A DNA stretch of 64,000 nucleotides from an uncultured Planctomycetaceae bacterium (GCA_903858815.1 CAIOKE010000283.1:38471-102470), one strand, 5' to 3'. Positions 46,259 to 56,159 are shown, counted from the stretch's first letter. The notes: generated by a model not told the origin, from the letters alone. Numbers and translations: made by a program.

Positions 46259-47346
46259 CGCCACGATCCGCAGGACGCATGCTGCTGAACTTTCTGGGGC
46301 TCGGCATCGGTGCTGTGCTTGCTGTTGCAGCACTCGGCACTCGCACCACTGAACAGACTCAGCTGGCCAGCAACGCCGATCGCTTCCGTCAACTCTCCTC
46401 AGAAGATCAACACCTCGTCCGCCTCAGCTTCCAGGACTACCTTGCACAGTCCGCTGAACGTCAGCAGACGCTGCACGACATTCAGAACCTCAGCCAGTCA
46501 TCACCCGATGCACAGGCTGCTCTGAACCGATTCGGGAAATGGTGGAAGGAGCTTTCCCGCGCGGACTGGGATGCATGGGCCGCCACCTCAGGCGACGATC
46601 GACTCCAGTTTGTCAAAGATCGCTGGACCTCTGATGAAAATGCTCGCGATACCGCAGTCATCGAAATTCGCTTTCCCGCTGCATACGAACGATTCCTGCC
46701 CCGCCTGCTGCTCACTCACGCAGAACTCGAAGCAATCGTTTTTGCACTGGTCCCGGAAAATGAAAGACCCGCCGAAATCAATCAAAACCTCGAACAACTG
46801 CCCGATGACCGCCGTAGATCACTCAGCCTGATCCTCTGGATGTTCCGACAACTTGCCGAACAGGGCGAACAACCACAACGCAATGAAGTCGTCGCTCGTA
46901 AAATGAAACACATGAAACAACTCATGCTGGAAAAGATCCAGGATGACGAGTGGACTGCGAAATTCCGGACAACTCTGCAGAACATCGAAGGTCGCAGCAT
47001 CGAAGTCTACTGGCTGACACCCGTCGTCTACGCTGTTCTTGGCCAGGCCGCCGTACATCTGGGACGTGAACTGCTGCATGAATCCACGGTTACCGAAGAG
47101 GCTGTGCTTGCCGAATTCGACAGGATTACCCCGGTCCAGCAGCGCGAACTGATGCAGTTACCACCCGCCCAGGCACGCGCTCGACTGCAGTACCTCGCAC
47201 AGATTCAGGCTGCCCAGGGCTCCCAGAGACAACTGCTTCAGCACTTCGAAGAATTCACAAGAAACTTCGAACAACTGATGCGCACAGCCACTTTCGGTTT
47301 CGGCTCAGGTCGACGCACACAGGATGGTCGCAGCAACGATCGCTGA
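46255..47346 (+). CDS. Membrane-anchored helical protein, third member of the sigma cassette
   Basis: A 363-residue protein whose start overlaps the anti-sigma-like gene (ATGA). One membrane span near residues 10-28 (LLNFLGLGIGAVLAVAAL) is followed by a long, mostly helical region rich in Glu, Gln and Arg, with the segments QLSSEDQHLVRLSFQDYL and KWWKELSRADWDAW. Nothing catalytic is visible. Its place suggests it senses or transmits the signal that frees the sigma factor, or that it is an envelope target co-expressed with it. No known family could be assigned. Confidence 0.75.
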   Translation: MTPRSAGRMLLNFLGLGIGAVLAVAALGTRTTEQTQLASNADRFRQLSSEDQHLVRLSFQDYLAQSAERQQTLHDIQNLSQSSPDAQAALNRFGKWWKELSRADWDAWAATSGDDRLQFVKDRWTSDENARDTAVIEIRFPAAYERFLPRLLLTHAELEAIVFALVPENERPAEINQNLEQLPDDRRRSLSLILWMFRQLAEQGEQPQRNEVVARKMKHMKQLMLEKIQDDEWTAKFRTTLQNIEGRSIEVYWLTPVVYAVLGQAAVHLGRELLHESTVTEEAVLAEFDRITPVQQRELMQLPPAQARARLQYLAQIQAAQGSQRQLLQHFEEFTRNFEQLMRTATFGFGSGRRTQDGRSNDR

Positions 47347-47381
47347 AAAATTCACCAGACCAAACCCGCCAATTCAGATCG

Positions 47382-48185
47382 TCACGTGTGCGAATGCTCG
47401 GGGCCCGGAAACACTCCACCCTGGACCTCAGCAATATACCGCCGCACCGCCACATCCGCCTGCTCACGCAGTTGCCCGAACTGCTTCAGAAAACGCGGGC
47501 GAAAGCCTGTATTCAATCCCAGCATATCCGCGCCAACAAGAACCTGCCCCGTACATCCTGAACCGGCCCCGATACCAATCGTCGGTATGCTCAGACTCTC
47601 CGTGATACGGCCGGCAAGATCCTCCGGAATTAATTCCAGCACAATCGCAAAAGCCCCCGCATCCTCAGCCGCTCGAGCATCATCCAGCAACTGCTGCTCA
47701 TCACGCTGGATTTTCCCCATCCCGCCAAGCTGCCGCACAGCCTGAGGACGCATCCCGATGTGAGCCATCACCGGAACATCAGCACGCCCGATGGCACGTA
47801 TCGTTTCTGCCTGGATCGCACCACCCTCCAGCTTCACCGCATCGGCACCCGTCTGCTTGATAATCCTGCCGGCATTACGAATCGCTTCAGAGACGCTCAC
47901 CTGATAGCTCATGAAAGGCATGTCTACGACAACCAGAGCCCGCTTTACAGACCGCATCACAGCCCGGCCATGATAAATCATTTCGCCCACTGTCACCGGC
48001 AATGTCGTTGTATGACCCTGAACCACCATCGCCAGACTGTCACCAACCAGAATACTGTCAACACCCGCCTCATCAAAAATCCCGGCCCACAGACAGTCGT
48101 AGGCCGTCAGCATCGTCAGCCGACGCCCTTCCGCTGCCGCCTCGCGAAAAGCCGGAACTGTAACTTTTTTCAAAGTCTTCGACAT
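47382..48185 (-). CDS. panB: 3-methyl-2-oxobutanoate hydroxymethyltransferase
   Basis: PanB catalyses the first committed step of pantothenate (coenzyme A precursor) synthesis: transfer of a hydroxymethyl group from methylene-tetrahydrofolate to 3-methyl-2-oxobutanoate. The 267-residue sequence has the family motifs LTAYDCLWAGIFDEAGVDSILVGDSLAMVVQGH, MPFMSYQ, and VMAHIGMRPQAV; acidic metal-binding residues sit in the VGDSL and VVVDMPF loops. The start at ATG 48185 has GGGAGG eight bases before it; the frame is open a few codons further. It follows the FAH-family gene on the same strand. panC and panD are not in this window. Confidence 0.95.
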   Translation of the reverse strand: MSKTLKKVTVPAFREAAAEGRRLTMLTAYDCLWAGIFDEAGVDSILVGDSLAMVVQGHTTTLPVTVGEMIYHGRAVMRSVKRALVVVDMPFMSYQVSVSEAIRNAGRIIKQTGADAVKLEGGAIQAETIRAIGRADVPVMAHIGMRPQAVRQLGGMGKIQRDEQQLLDDARAAEDAGAFAIVLELIPEDLAGRITESLSIPTIGIGAGSGCTGQVLVGADMLGLNTGFRPRFLKQFGQLREQADVAVRRYIAEVQGGVFPGPEHSHT

Positions 48186-48218
48186 CAATCCAGCCTCCCA
48201 CACTCAGCCTCAAAACAC

Positions 48219-49088
48219 TCAGATCGCATCCTTCACAATCGGATTGGTCAGAGTTCCTATGCCGGAAATGCTGATGCTGACCTCGTCCCCATGCTCCAGC
48301 GTGAAATTGTCGTCAGGAACAATTCCCGTCCCCGTCATCAGAAACGCCCCCTGAGGAAGCTCGTTCTCACGAAACAGCCAGCTGATAAGTTCTTCCGGCG
48401 TGCGTTTCATCTGACTCAGCTTCGTTGCCCCGCTGTAAACAACTGCACCCGCTCGGCGAATCTGCAGACCGATGTCCACATGCTCCGCTGTCAATGGCTG
48501 CTCTGCCAGCAGCACACAGGGCCCAAGACCGGCACACTGTCGATAAAACTTTGCCTGTGGCAGATACAACGGATTCTCACCCTCAATATCACGAGCTGAC
48601 ATGTCGTTACCAATCGTGTAACCCACAATCCGCCCATCCGGCCCAGCCACCAGAGTAAACTCGGGCTCCGGAACGCTCCAACTGCTGTCTCCCCGCACTC
48701 GCAATGGCTGCCCAGGACCAGCAACACGATGCGGTGTCGCCTTGAAAAATAATTCAGGACGATCGGCCGTGTAAACCTTGTCATAGTTCGAAGCAGACGT
48801 CTCCGACTCCTCCATCCTCGCGATCTGACTTCGCTTGTACGTCACACCGGCAGCCCAGACCTCCTGACTGTCAATTGGAGCCAGCACGGTGACCGCAGAC
48901 AACGGATAAGCCGTGGCGTCAGGACGCAACAAAAATCGGGCCAGACCAAAGGGATCTGACGAATTCAGAATATCCATCAGTGAATGACACTGATCGATCT
49001 GCGTCAGATCCAGCAGCCGAACTTCCGTTTCCAGCATCGAGGCAACACGCAGGGAACCGTCATTCAGTCGTATTTTGCAGAGTTTCAC
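48219..49088 (-). CDS. Fumarylacetoacetate hydrolase family protein
   Basis: A protein of about 289 residues with the FAH fold. The metal-binding glutamates lie in the segment VPEPEFTLV, followed by [23 protein letters not shown] and [28 protein letters not shown], all typical of FAH-family hydrolases, decarboxylases and isomerases of 2-oxo acids. The family covers several reactions, so the substrate cannot be fixed. The start at GTG 49088 ([11 protein letters not shown]) is preferred because homologues of this type begin near there; ATG 49124 is the alternative. It reads into panB, 33 bases on. Confidence 0.85.
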   Translation of the reverse strand: MKLCKIRLNDGSLRVASMLETEVRLLDLTQIDQCHSLMDILNSSDPFGLARFLLRPDATAYPLSAVTVLAPIDSQEVWAAGVTYKRSQIARMEESETSASNYDKVYTADRPELFFKATPHRVAGPGQPLRVRGDSSWSVPEPEFTLVAGPDGRIVGYTIGNDMSARDIEGENPLYLPQAKFYRQCAGLGPCVLLAEQPLTAEHVDIGLQIRRAGAVVYSGATKLSQMKRTPEELISWLFRENELPQGAFLMTGTGIVPDDNFTLEHGDEVSISISGIGTLTNPIVKDAI

Positions 49089-49396
49089 AGGTCTGTCCCC
49101 GTCTGGTACCCTCGAATCACACATCTGACACCCGAAAATTCCGGTCGCAAAGTGTACCGGCGAAGGGCCGATCCCGCCAGTTGGCCCCACTGATGCACTC
49201 CGAGTTCACCATGAATGCACCTTTGTCGGATTTGAAAAATCTGTCCGCCAGACGAAAAAAAACGGCATCCTGCAACCGGAATTGCTGTCGTGCTGGAGAA
49301 CACGGCTATGGATCTGTAGAGTAAAATCCGAGATGGGACAGACACACTGCCCTCCACTTCACATGTCCACACACTTCAGAAACCGCACAACTCATC
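49089..49396. other. Intergenic region between divergent genes
   Basis: About 308 bases between the FAH-family gene (-) and hisI (+). It should hold two divergent promoters. I saw no convincing consensus box pair, repeat or hairpin in it. Confidence 0.6.
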
Positions 49397-49786
49397 ATGA
49401 ATCCGGTGACCGGCCCCGACTTCGATTCACATGAACTGATTCCCGCCATCGCTCAGGATGCGGAAACCGGTGATGTCCTCATGATGGCATGGATGAACCG
49501 ACAGTCGTGGCAGGAAACACTCAGCACAGGCAAAGTCTGCTACTACAGCCGCAGCCGCAGGAAACTCTGGCGGAAAGGCGAAGAAAGCGGAAATGTGCAG
49601 GAACTCGTCTCCGCATGGTTTGACTGCGACGGTGATACCCTGCTGCTGAAAGTCCGACAGATCGGCGGAGCAGCCTGCCATGAAGGTTACAGGTCCTGCT
49701 TTTTCCGACGGATCGTTCCGGAAACCGGCGGATTTGCCACCGAAGGTCAGCAGGTCTTCGACCCGACGATCGTCTATCGTCGCTGA
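49397..49786 (+). CDS. hisI: Phosphoribosyl-AMP cyclohydrolase
   Basis: HisI opens the purine ring of phosphoribosyl-AMP in the third step of histidine synthesis. The 129-residue product is the single-domain form without a fused HisE. Conserved segments are [26 protein letters not shown], the metal-binding [14 protein letters not shown] and the zinc-binding [12 protein letters not shown] near the C-terminus. The ATG at 49397 gives the family-length N-terminus. hisG follows after 58 bases on the same strand, so the two are probably co-transcribed; the other his genes are not here. Confidence 0.95.
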   Translation: MNPVTGPDFDSHELIPAIAQDAETGDVLMMAWMNRQSWQETLSTGKVCYYSRSRRKLWRKGEESGNVQELVSAWFDCDGDTLLLKVRQIGGAACHEGYRSCFFRRIVPETGGFATEGQQVFDPTIVYRR

Positions 49787-49844
49787 CACACACACGCTTG
49801 CTTATCCCTGAAAACATCCTCCTTCCAGACCTGAGAACTTTCCC

Positions 49845-50723
49845 ATGACCGGCCGTGTACTCCGACTTGGTATCCCCGCTGGCAGCCTCCAGGAATCCAC
49901 CGCCGCCCTCTTCAGCAAAGCCGGCTATAACATCAAGTTCGCCTCCAGGTCGTATTTCCCTTCGATCGATGATCCTGAAATTGAGTGCATGCTGATCCGT
50001 GCTCAGGAAATGGCTCGCTACGTCGAAAACGGGATCCTTGATGCCGGTATCACCGGATTTGACTGGATCCTTGAAACCGGCGCCGAAGTCCACGAAGTCT
50101 GCGAACTGGTGTTTTCGAAAGTCAGTCGACGACCCGTTCGGTGGGTGCTGTGCGTCCCGGAAGATTCCCCCATCCGCTGCGTTGCTGACCTGCAGGGGAA
50201 AACCATCGCCACAGAAGTGGTCGGACTCACCACCCGATTCCTCGCCAACCACGGTGTTTCGGCCCGCGTTGAATTCTCGTGGGGCGCTACAGAAGTCAAA
50301 CCCCCCAGACTCGCAGATGCCATCGTTGAAGTCACTGAAACAGGCAGCTCACTGCGAGCCAATAATCTGCGGATCGTCGAAGAGCTGCTGCAGAGCACCA
50401 CCCGCTTCATCGCCAATAAAACCTCCTGGAACGACATGTGGATCCAGGAAAAAATCCAGAACATCGCCCTGATGCTCCAGTCCTGCCTTGAAGCTGAAGG
50501 CAAAGTCGGACTCATGATGAATACGCTCGAAGGCAACCTCGCGGCTGTGCTTGCGATCCTGCCAGCACTGCAGAAACCCACCGTTTCGCACCTGTCAGAC
50601 CCCGCCTGGGTCGCACTGAACACGATCGTGGATGAAAACATCGTGCGAACGATCATTCCCCGCCTGAAAGCAGCCGGCGCCCGCGGAATTGTCGAATACC
50701 CCATCAGCAAGATCATCGACTGA
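49845..50723 (+). CDS. hisG: ATP phosphoribosyltransferase, long form
   Basis: HisG catalyses the first step of histidine synthesis and is the point of feedback control. The 292-residue length and a C-terminal domain of about 75 residues ([26 protein letters not shown]) show the long form, which carries its own regulatory domain and needs no HisZ. The N-terminus [22 protein letters not shown] and the PRPP-site region [16 protein letters not shown] are typical. It lies directly after hisI. The start at ATG 49845 is consistent with the family N-terminus. Confidence 0.95.
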   Translation: MTGRVLRLGIPAGSLQESTAALFSKAGYNIKFASRSYFPSIDDPEIECMLIRAQEMARYVENGILDAGITGFDWILETGAEVHEVCELVFSKVSRRPVRWVLCVPEDSPIRCVADLQGKTIATEVVGLTTRFLANHGVSARVEFSWGATEVKPPRLADAIVEVTETGSSLRANNLRIVEELLQSTTRFIANKTSWNDMWIQEKIQNIALMLQSCLEAEGKVGLMMNTLEGNLAAVLAILPALQKPTVSHLSDPAWVALNTIVDENIVRTIIPRLKAAGARGIVEYPISKIID

Positions 50724-51045
50724 CCGCCCTCAATTGTGAAAAGCGGTAAACTGCACAAACCCTGACACATATTCCTGTTGTATTTGCCCTGACAGATAAG
50801 TCTGCGTTTCAAATTCGTTTCCTCGGCTTCATTTTCGTTCCGACCGCTACAGAGCGACGATACCCGAAGCAGCCCTGTTTGAGCCTTCTTCACATTGTGT
50901 GGGCTCGGGAATTTCTGCCGACAAGTGCGTCACTCGCAGTGACTCCGACGCGGGAAGTTGGCATGTAAACCAGATCCAGAACACCCAGGTCTCAGGGAGG
51001 GACCTCTGTGTTTCGCGGGTCATGGATGAACGCGAGGGAATGGAA
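50724..51045. other. Intergenic region and probable long leader of the porin gene
   Basis: About 322 bases between hisG and the porin gene. It holds a small stem GTCACT/AGTGAC (50929-50943) and another, AGGTC/GACCT (50987-51005), whose loop TCAGGGAGG has a GGA. No clear -35/-10 pair was found. Confidence 0.6.
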
Positions 51046-52392
51046 ATGGTCAGACGCTCATGGAAGTCGCTGCTGTCCAGCGCAGCACTGCTTAGCGCCT
51101 TCTCAGTGGCAGGGATCGCTGCTGCTGGCGACGGCTGCTCAGAAGGTTGCACAACTGCAGGTTGCCCGGACTGCAAGTCGTGCGAGCAGGTATTTAATGA
51201 TGCCGGACAGAAGCTGACTGATCAGCTGGCAAAGATGAGTGCCTGCGGCGATGGCTGCGGCAACAACGCCAACTGCAGTGCTCCGCAGTCCGTCTGTGAC
51301 AGCGGGGCTGCTGATCCGTGCGGAGATCCGCTCGGTGACGCTTGTGCAGAAGGCTGCGATGGCGGCCTGTTCGGTGAATCCGGCAGTGGGATCGAGTTCG
51401 GTGGCTGGACCCAGTTCGGCTACCAGAACAACCCGGACGGGTCATTCACCGGCAACGGCGTCCTTCTGAATCAGAAGGAATGGGACGTCCTCGGATTGAA
51501 TCAGCAGGGTCTGTTTGTCGGTCGCACTGCCGACGGTTCCAAAGGACTGGATTTCGGTTTCCGTGCCGAAGCCATCTATGGTACCGATGGTAACGAAGCT
51601 CAGTCCTTCGGAAACAACTTCGGTCGCTATGACTATGATTCCACCTGGAACCATGGCATCTACGAATGGGCACTGCCACAGCTTTACGCTGAAGTCGCCT
51701 CCGGTGACCTCTCTGTGAAACTTGGACACTTCTACACGCCAATCGGCTACGAAGTGATCCCCTCAGGCGGCAACTTCTTCTTCAGCCGCCAGATCACCTT
51801 CTACAACAGCGAGCCCTTTACCCACACCGGTGCTCTGGCAACCTATGCCGCAGGCGACAACCTGTCGGTGCTCGGCGGCTGGACACTGGGTATGGACACC
51901 GGCTTCGATCAGCTCAATGGTGGCAGCGCGTTCCTCGGTGGTTTCATCTACAACCTGTCCGAAGCGACCTCGCTGACATACATGATGACAACTGGTAACC
52001 AGGGATGGCGTGGCGATGGTTCCATCAACAGCGTCATCCTGTCGCACAACTGGACCGACGTTATTCAGTCAGTACACCAGATTGACGTGCTGAATTCTGA
52101 CCTGCAGGCTGACTTCGTTGCCAACGGTATCGCCCGTGACTCAGTCGGCCAGATCAACTACCTGTTCTACACGATCAACGACCAGCTCAAGGCCGGGGTT
52201 CGCCAGGAATGGTACAAGGCTGACTCAATCTCCTACAACACTGTCACCTACGGTGTGAACATCAAGCCGGTTGACATGCTTGTCATTCGACCGGAAGTCC
52301 GCCATATGTTTTCTCCGGGTGCACCGGCAGGAGCCTACGACGAACTGTTCAACTCCACAGTCTTCGGAATTGATGCCATCCTGAGCTACTGA
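51046..52392 (+). CDS. Outer-membrane beta-barrel porin with a Cys-rich N-terminus
   Basis: A 448-residue exported protein. A signal peptide (core LLSSAALLSAFSVAGIAAA) is followed by about 80 residues with 12 cysteines (CSEGCTTAGCPDCKSC, CGDGCGNNANC, and more). From about residue 110 (IEFGGWTQFGYQNN) to the end is a barrel of alternating strands, with GLDFGFRAEAIYGTDG, LPQLYAEVASGDLSVKLGHFYTPIGYE and a terminal FGIDAILSY strand. It resembles the BBP2-like barrel proteins abundant in planctomycetes. The start ATG 51046 has GAGGGA six bases before it. A strong terminator follows. The substrate is unknown; the cysteines may cross-link it to other wall proteins. Confidence 0.85.
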   Translation: MVRRSWKSLLSSAALLSAFSVAGIAAAGDGCSEGCTTAGCPDCKSCEQVFNDAGQKLTDQLAKMSACGDGCGNNANCSAPQSVCDSGAADPCGDPLGDACAEGCDGGLFGESGSGIEFGGWTQFGYQNNPDGSFTGNGVLLNQKEWDVLGLNQQGLFVGRTADGSKGLDFGFRAEAIYGTDGNEAQSFGNNFGRYDYDSTWNHGIYEWALPQLYAEVASGDLSVKLGHFYTPIGYEVIPSGGNFFFSRQITFYNSEPFTHTGALATYAAGDNLSVLGGWTLGMDTGFDQLNGGSAFLGGFIYNLSEATSLTYMMTTGNQGWRGDGSINSVILSHNWTDVIQSVHQIDVLNSDLQADFVANGIARDSVGQINYLFYTINDQLKAGVRQEWYKADSISYNTVTYGVNIKPVDMLVIRPEVRHMFSPGAPAGAYDELFNSTVFGIDAILSY

Positions 52393-52422
52393 TGTCTCAG
52401 AGTGCACATCGCTGAACTTCAG

Positions 52423-52453
52423 GACCGTGGCAGGCTTCTGCCACGGTCTTTTT
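52423..52453 (+). terminator. Intrinsic terminator of the porin gene
   Basis: An 11-base-pair stem GACCGTGGCAG/CTGCCACGGTC with a GCTT loop, followed by TTTTTCG. A strong rho-independent terminator about 30 bases after the stop codon. Confidence 0.9.
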
Positions 52454-52473
52454 CGTTAGCCACTGCAGCCACG

Positions 52474-52923
52474 TCAGCAAACCACCCGTCCCGCCACGAT
52501 GCGAAAAACCAGCCGCTGCTCATGAGTTTCAGCAAGGTGAGCAGCAGCTCGAGCCGTATCCATGTTAAACAGTGTTCGACCCGTTGGCCGCCAGCAACCC
52601 TGCTCTAACTCATAAACCGCACAGGCGTCACGCAGCAGACCAACAGCCGCTACGTCCTCCATGTCGCCACCCTCAATCGCCCGAAACGACAGATTGACCC
52701 CCCGCAGCATCCACCAGCGACCACTTGTTCGCTCACGCAGCAACACCGCTTCCGCCAGCCAGTCACAGCGATCCCAGATCAACCCACGTGGCTTCCCAGC
52801 TGACGAGCATACCCCGAAGTAGTCATACCCCAATTGCTCCTGCAAACGACAAAACTCACCCGCCAGACGCGATTCACTGCCGATAAACAGCCCGCTCAAC
52901 ACTCGCAGCATCCGCAGAACCAT
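52474..52923 (-). CDS. Small protein of unknown function
   Basis: A 149-residue protein read on the minus strand. The start at ATG 52923 has AGGA five bases upstream; the frame extends further, to 53091, without a good site. The sequence is rich in Arg, Leu and Cys, with LGYDYFGVCSSAGKPRGLIWDRCDW and RWWMLRGVNLSFRAIEGG as its best-defined parts. It has no signal peptide or clear membrane span and no family that I recognise. Its neighbour on the opposite strand is a small membrane protein. Confidence 0.55.
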   Translation of the reverse strand: MVLRMLRVLSGLFIGSESRLAGEFCRLQEQLGYDYFGVCSSAGKPRGLIWDRCDWLAEAVLLRERTSGRWWMLRGVNLSFRAIEGGDMEDVAAVGLLRDACAVYELEQGCWRPTGRTLFNMDTARAAAHLAETHEQRLVFRIVAGRVVC

Positions 52924-53072
52924 GAATTCCTGCCCTTCCGCCGATACAGTACTTGCCCAGCCCACCAGCCGGCACCTAATCTGCAACACTGATCTTCCAA
53001 TCTCCGAATCCTCAGCACTACACATCCCACTGGCGATTCGCAGATTCCTGCATTCGACAGAGACCGGCAGAT

Positions 53073-53588
53073 ATGAAACCAGAGAACACATCCACGACCG
53101 CTGCCATCGCCTCGACAGTCACCAGACTGCTCCTGCCCGCGTGGATCGGAGGTGCCCTGCTGTATGTCGTAACCAGCGTTGCCGAACAGCGTTTTCCCCA
53201 GTTCGACTCACGCATCCGCGATCAACTGGCCACCATTCGCTTCCCATGGTACTACCTCTTCTGCTGGCTCACTCTCGGGACCGCAACCTGCACAGCATGC
53301 ATTGCCGCTCTGCTTCACCACCAACCCCTGCGAAAACGAGCAACACTTGTCGCGGCCCTCGCCGTCACCTCTCTCAGTATCGCCACCGCCGACTACGTCT
53401 TCATCTACAAACCACTGCTGCAACTGATCACCCCGCCAGGACAGCTGCGCACACCCGAATTCACGCGTCTCCATAACCGCTCGCGGATCGTCAACGAAAT
53501 ACACCTCACTCTCGCTCTCGCAGCCGCTGTCACAGCCTCCCTGCCACAATCCGGCCAGCCCCAAACCGTTCCGGAATCCAACGTGTGA
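53073..53588 (+). CDS. Small integral membrane protein, DUF4149-like
   Basis: A 171-residue protein with four predicted membrane spans: about residues 20-38, 58-76, 92-110 and 140-158. The middle carries the segment VFIYKPLLQLITPPG and then EFTRLHNRSRIVNEIHLTLAL, where a phenylalanine, a histidine and an asparagine recur, as in small TMEM205/DUF4149-like families. The match is only suggestive. It overlaps the extended part of the opposite-strand unknown, not its preferred coding region. queE begins 77 bases later on the same strand. Confidence 0.65.
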   Translation: MKPENTSTTAAIASTVTRLLLPAWIGGALLYVVTSVAEQRFPQFDSRIRDQLATIRFPWYYLFCWLTLGTATCTACIAALLHHQPLRKRATLVAALAVTSLSIATADYVFIYKPLLQLITPPGQLRTPEFTRLHNRSRIVNEIHLTLALAAAVTASLPQSGQPQTVPESNV

Positions 53589-53665
53589 CATCCTGCAGGC
53601 AGCCACCTACAATACCCCGCAGATCAGGCCAGCTGACGATTAAGCGACAAGACACACAGGTCCCC

Positions 53666-54343
53666 ATGCAAATCGCTGAAATCTTCGAATCAATCCAGGG
53701 AGAAGGCCCGTGGGCCGGAACCCCCTCGCTGTTCATTCGCACCTCAGGCTGCAACCTCAGGTGCTCGTTCTGCGATACCCCCTACACTTCGTGGAAGCCC
53801 GAGGGCAACGCATGGACTGTCAATGACCTCGTACACATCGTCGCTGAATCCAAATCACCCGATGTCGTACTCACAGGAGGTGAACCGCTGCTCGTCCCCG
53901 ATCTGCCGGAACTCGCAGACAAATGCCGCGCACTCGGAAAACGCATCACCGTGGAAACTGCCGGTACCGTACGTTCACCCACTCGCTGCGACCTGTTCGC
54001 CATCAGTCCGAAACTCGCAAATTCCACCCCCGACGCACCCCCGTGGAATACCCGACACCAGAACGCTCGCTTTCAGCCGGCCGTCGTACAGGAACTACTC
54101 CAGCAGTCACCAGCAATCCTGAAGTTCGTAGTCGATCAGCAATCCGACCTCTCGGAAATTCAGGAATGGCTCTCACTGTTGCCACAACTGCCACCATCCG
54201 CCGTCTGGCTTATGCCACAGGCTCGCACCCGCGAACAACTTCGCGAAAAATCCCAGTGGGTACGCGATCTCGCTCTGACCAATGGGTTCAACTTCTCCCC
54301 ACGCCTGCACCTTGAAATGTTCGGCAACGTCCGCGGAACCTGA
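53666..54343 (+). CDS. queE: 7-carboxy-7-deazaguanine synthase
   Basis: QueE is a radical-SAM enzyme that makes 7-carboxy-7-deazaguanine, the second intermediate of queuosine (tRNA modification) synthesis. The 225-residue protein starts MQIAEIFESIQGEGPWAGTP and has the cluster motif CNLRCSFCDTPY, with three cysteines as CxxxCxxC ligating the [4Fe-4S] cluster. The segments DVVLTGGEPLL and the C-terminal WLMPQARTREQL complete the family pattern. ATG 53666 is set by the family N-terminus, as the frame is open upstream. queC, queD and queF are not here. It ends at a terminator shared with the ribosomal operon. Confidence 0.94.
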   Translation: MQIAEIFESIQGEGPWAGTPSLFIRTSGCNLRCSFCDTPYTSWKPEGNAWTVNDLVHIVAESKSPDVVLTGGEPLLVPDLPELADKCRALGKRITVETAGTVRSPTRCDLFAISPKLANSTPDAPPWNTRHQNARFQPAVVQELLQQSPAILKFVVDQQSDLSEIQEWLSLLPQLPPSAVWLMPQARTREQLREKSQWVRDLALTNGFNFSPRLHLEMFGNVRGT

Positions 54344-54361
54344 CTCCACACACACGAAAAA

Positions 54362-54386
54362 AAGCCCGGTCCAAAGGGCCGGGCTT
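54362..54386. terminator. Bidirectional terminator between queE and rplQ
   Basis: An 11-base-pair stem (AAGCCCGGTCC with GGGCCGGGCTT, one G-T pair) and an AAA loop. On the minus strand it is followed by TTTTTTT, a strong end for the rpsC-rplQ transcript; on the plus strand by CTGTTTCG, weaker, after queE. Confidence 0.88.
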
Positions 54387-54413
54387 CTGTTTCGCTCATT
54401 GTCGCTGGTTCCA

Positions 54414-54989
54414 CTATTCCGCAGCGTCAACCGCAGGAGCCGAACGACCGGCTGACTTGTTAACTCGGTCACGCGAACCAACAAACTCGATCATCGCCTG
54501 CTGCCCAGCATCACCAAGACGGACCACAGGCATCCGCACAATTCGAGTGTAACCACCATTCCGCTCGCTGAACCGCTCAGCCAGTTCATTAAACAGGATG
54601 TCAACAGCCTCCTCGTCGCGCAGTGCGGAAAACGCGCGACGACGAAGGGCCAGCGCCGGAGCGGTGACGCGCACCCAGTTACGCCCAGCGTCAGAATCAC
54701 GCCACTGCTTCCACTCGTCACTGCCGCGTTCCGCCGTTGTGCGATACTCAGCCGCTGACGAGTTGATCGCACGACCCTTGCGACCCATCGTGACCAGTTT
54801 CTCTACGAACGGTCGCAACTCCTTGGCCTTAGCCACAGTTGTCACAATACGCCCCGCAACCTTCGGAGCACCCACGGCGCCTTCCTCACTCCGCAGTGTA
54901 CGGATAAGGCTGACTGCCATGTTCCGAAACATCGCCTTACGATGCGACGCATTACGACCAAGCTTACGACCAGCACAACGATGTCTCAT
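54414..54989 (-). CDS. rplQ: 50S ribosomal protein L17
   Basis: L17 is a large-subunit protein near the exit tunnel. The 191 residues start [24 protein letters not shown], the L17 signature, with [20 protein letters not shown] and GGYTRIVRM further on. It is longer than a minimal L17 (about 120 residues): an internal insert around residues 70-100 ([19 protein letters not shown]) and a C-terminal extension ([14 protein letters not shown]) are lineage additions. It is the last gene of the block, after rpoA, as usual. Confidence 0.95.
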   Translation of the reverse strand: MRHRCAGRKLGRNASHRKAMFRNMAVSLIRTLRSEEGAVGAPKVAGRIVTTVAKAKELRPFVEKLVTMGRKGRAINSSAAEYRTTAERGSDEWKQWRDSDAGRNWVRVTAPALALRRRAFSALRDEEAVDILFNELAERFSERNGGYTRIVRMPVVRLGDAGQQAMIEFVGSRDRVNKSAGRSAPAVDAAE

Positions 54990-55108
54990 GACCGAGACCC
55001 ACTCATTCTGAATTACACTGCATTGGAAAGGCAGGACGCTCCCACCAGTCCAGAAATCAATCCATACCGAACCACAGGATCACCCCGTGGCTCCTCATTG
55101 CCCAACAC

Positions 55109-56113
55109 TCAGCGGTTATTCGGCAACCGCATGCCAAGACGAAGATCAATCTTCAACAAACGATCTCGCACCTCGTCCAGCGTAGTCTCGCCAAAATTGC
55201 GCACCTGCAACAATTCATCCTCGCTGCGCTGAACCAGATCACGAACCGTGTTAATCCCAACCGACTCAAGACAGTTCGTTGCACGAACAGACAGGTTCAG
55301 CTCAGCCAGACTCTTGCCCAGCTTCTCTTCCAACTCCATGTCAATCGGCGAATAATTCGTTGTCTCCATCATGTTGCGAAGACCACCCTCGGGACTTGCC
55401 TCAGGGCCCGGCTCGCGGAACGTGATGAAACAATTCAGATGCTTGCGCAGAATCTTCGCGGCTTCCACCAACGCCATCTCAGGCACAATCGTGCCGTTAG
55501 TCCAGATCTCCAGAGTCAGCTTGTCGTAGTTCGTTCGCTGACCCACTCGAGTCTCTTCGATCAGGTGCCGAACTCGAGTCACTGGCGAAAATGCCGCATC
55601 CAGCGGAATGATCCCAACCTCCGGCTCATGCTGATACTGCTCGCTGGCAGGAACATAGCCCCGACCGTTCTCTACAGTCATCTCAACGTTAAAAGGCACA
55701 TCGTCGGTCAACGTCGCAATCACCAGGTCGCGATTGATCACAACCACCTGGTCATCACAAATTACGTCCTCGCCCTTCACCACTCCCCGAGTATGCTTCT
55801 CAATTCGCAACGTCTTGCTGCTCGCAGAATGATTCTTCACAACCAGTGATTTCAGGTTCAGACAAATGTCCGTGACATCTTCCACAACACCCGGAATCGT
55901 TGTGAACTCATGCTGCACACCCTGAATGCGAGCTCGAGTAACTGCAGACCCCTCCAGACTCGACAGCAGAATTCTACGCAAACTGTTGCCAACAGTCGCG
56001 CCGAAACCCCGCTCAAATGGCTCCGCCACAAAACGACCATAGGTCGGAGTACGAGTATCACGGTCAACAGCCACACGACTGGGCAACTCCAGCCCACGCC
56101 AACGAATCCTCAT
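55109..56113 (-). CDS. rpoA: DNA-directed RNA polymerase subunit alpha
   Basis: RpoA scaffolds RNA polymerase assembly and contacts activators and UP elements. The start at ATG 56113 gives [37 protein letters not shown] is the N-terminal domain signature, and the C-terminal domain has [44 protein letters not shown], which contacts DNA. 334 residues is normal. The frame extends upstream into the rpsK region without reason to use it. It lies between rpsK and rplQ; rpsD, usually between rpsK and rpoA, is missing. Confidence 0.97.
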   Translation of the reverse strand: MRIRWRGLELPSRVAVDRDTRTPTYGRFVAEPFERGFGATVGNSLRRILLSSLEGSAVTRARIQGVQHEFTTIPGVVEDVTDICLNLKSLVVKNHSASSKTLRIEKHTRGVVKGEDVICDDQVVVINRDLVIATLTDDVPFNVEMTVENGRGYVPASEQYQHEPEVGIIPLDAAFSPVTRVRHLIEETRVGQRTNYDKLTLEIWTNGTIVPEMALVEAAKILRKHLNCFITFREPGPEASPEGGLRNMMETTNYSPIDMELEEKLGKSLAELNLSVRATNCLESVGINTVRDLVQRSEDELLQVRNFGETTLDEVRDRLLKIDLRLGMRLPNNR

Positions 56114-56159
56114 TGCATTCCCCCAGTTACCGGTTGCATCACACGCAACATATGTCGAA

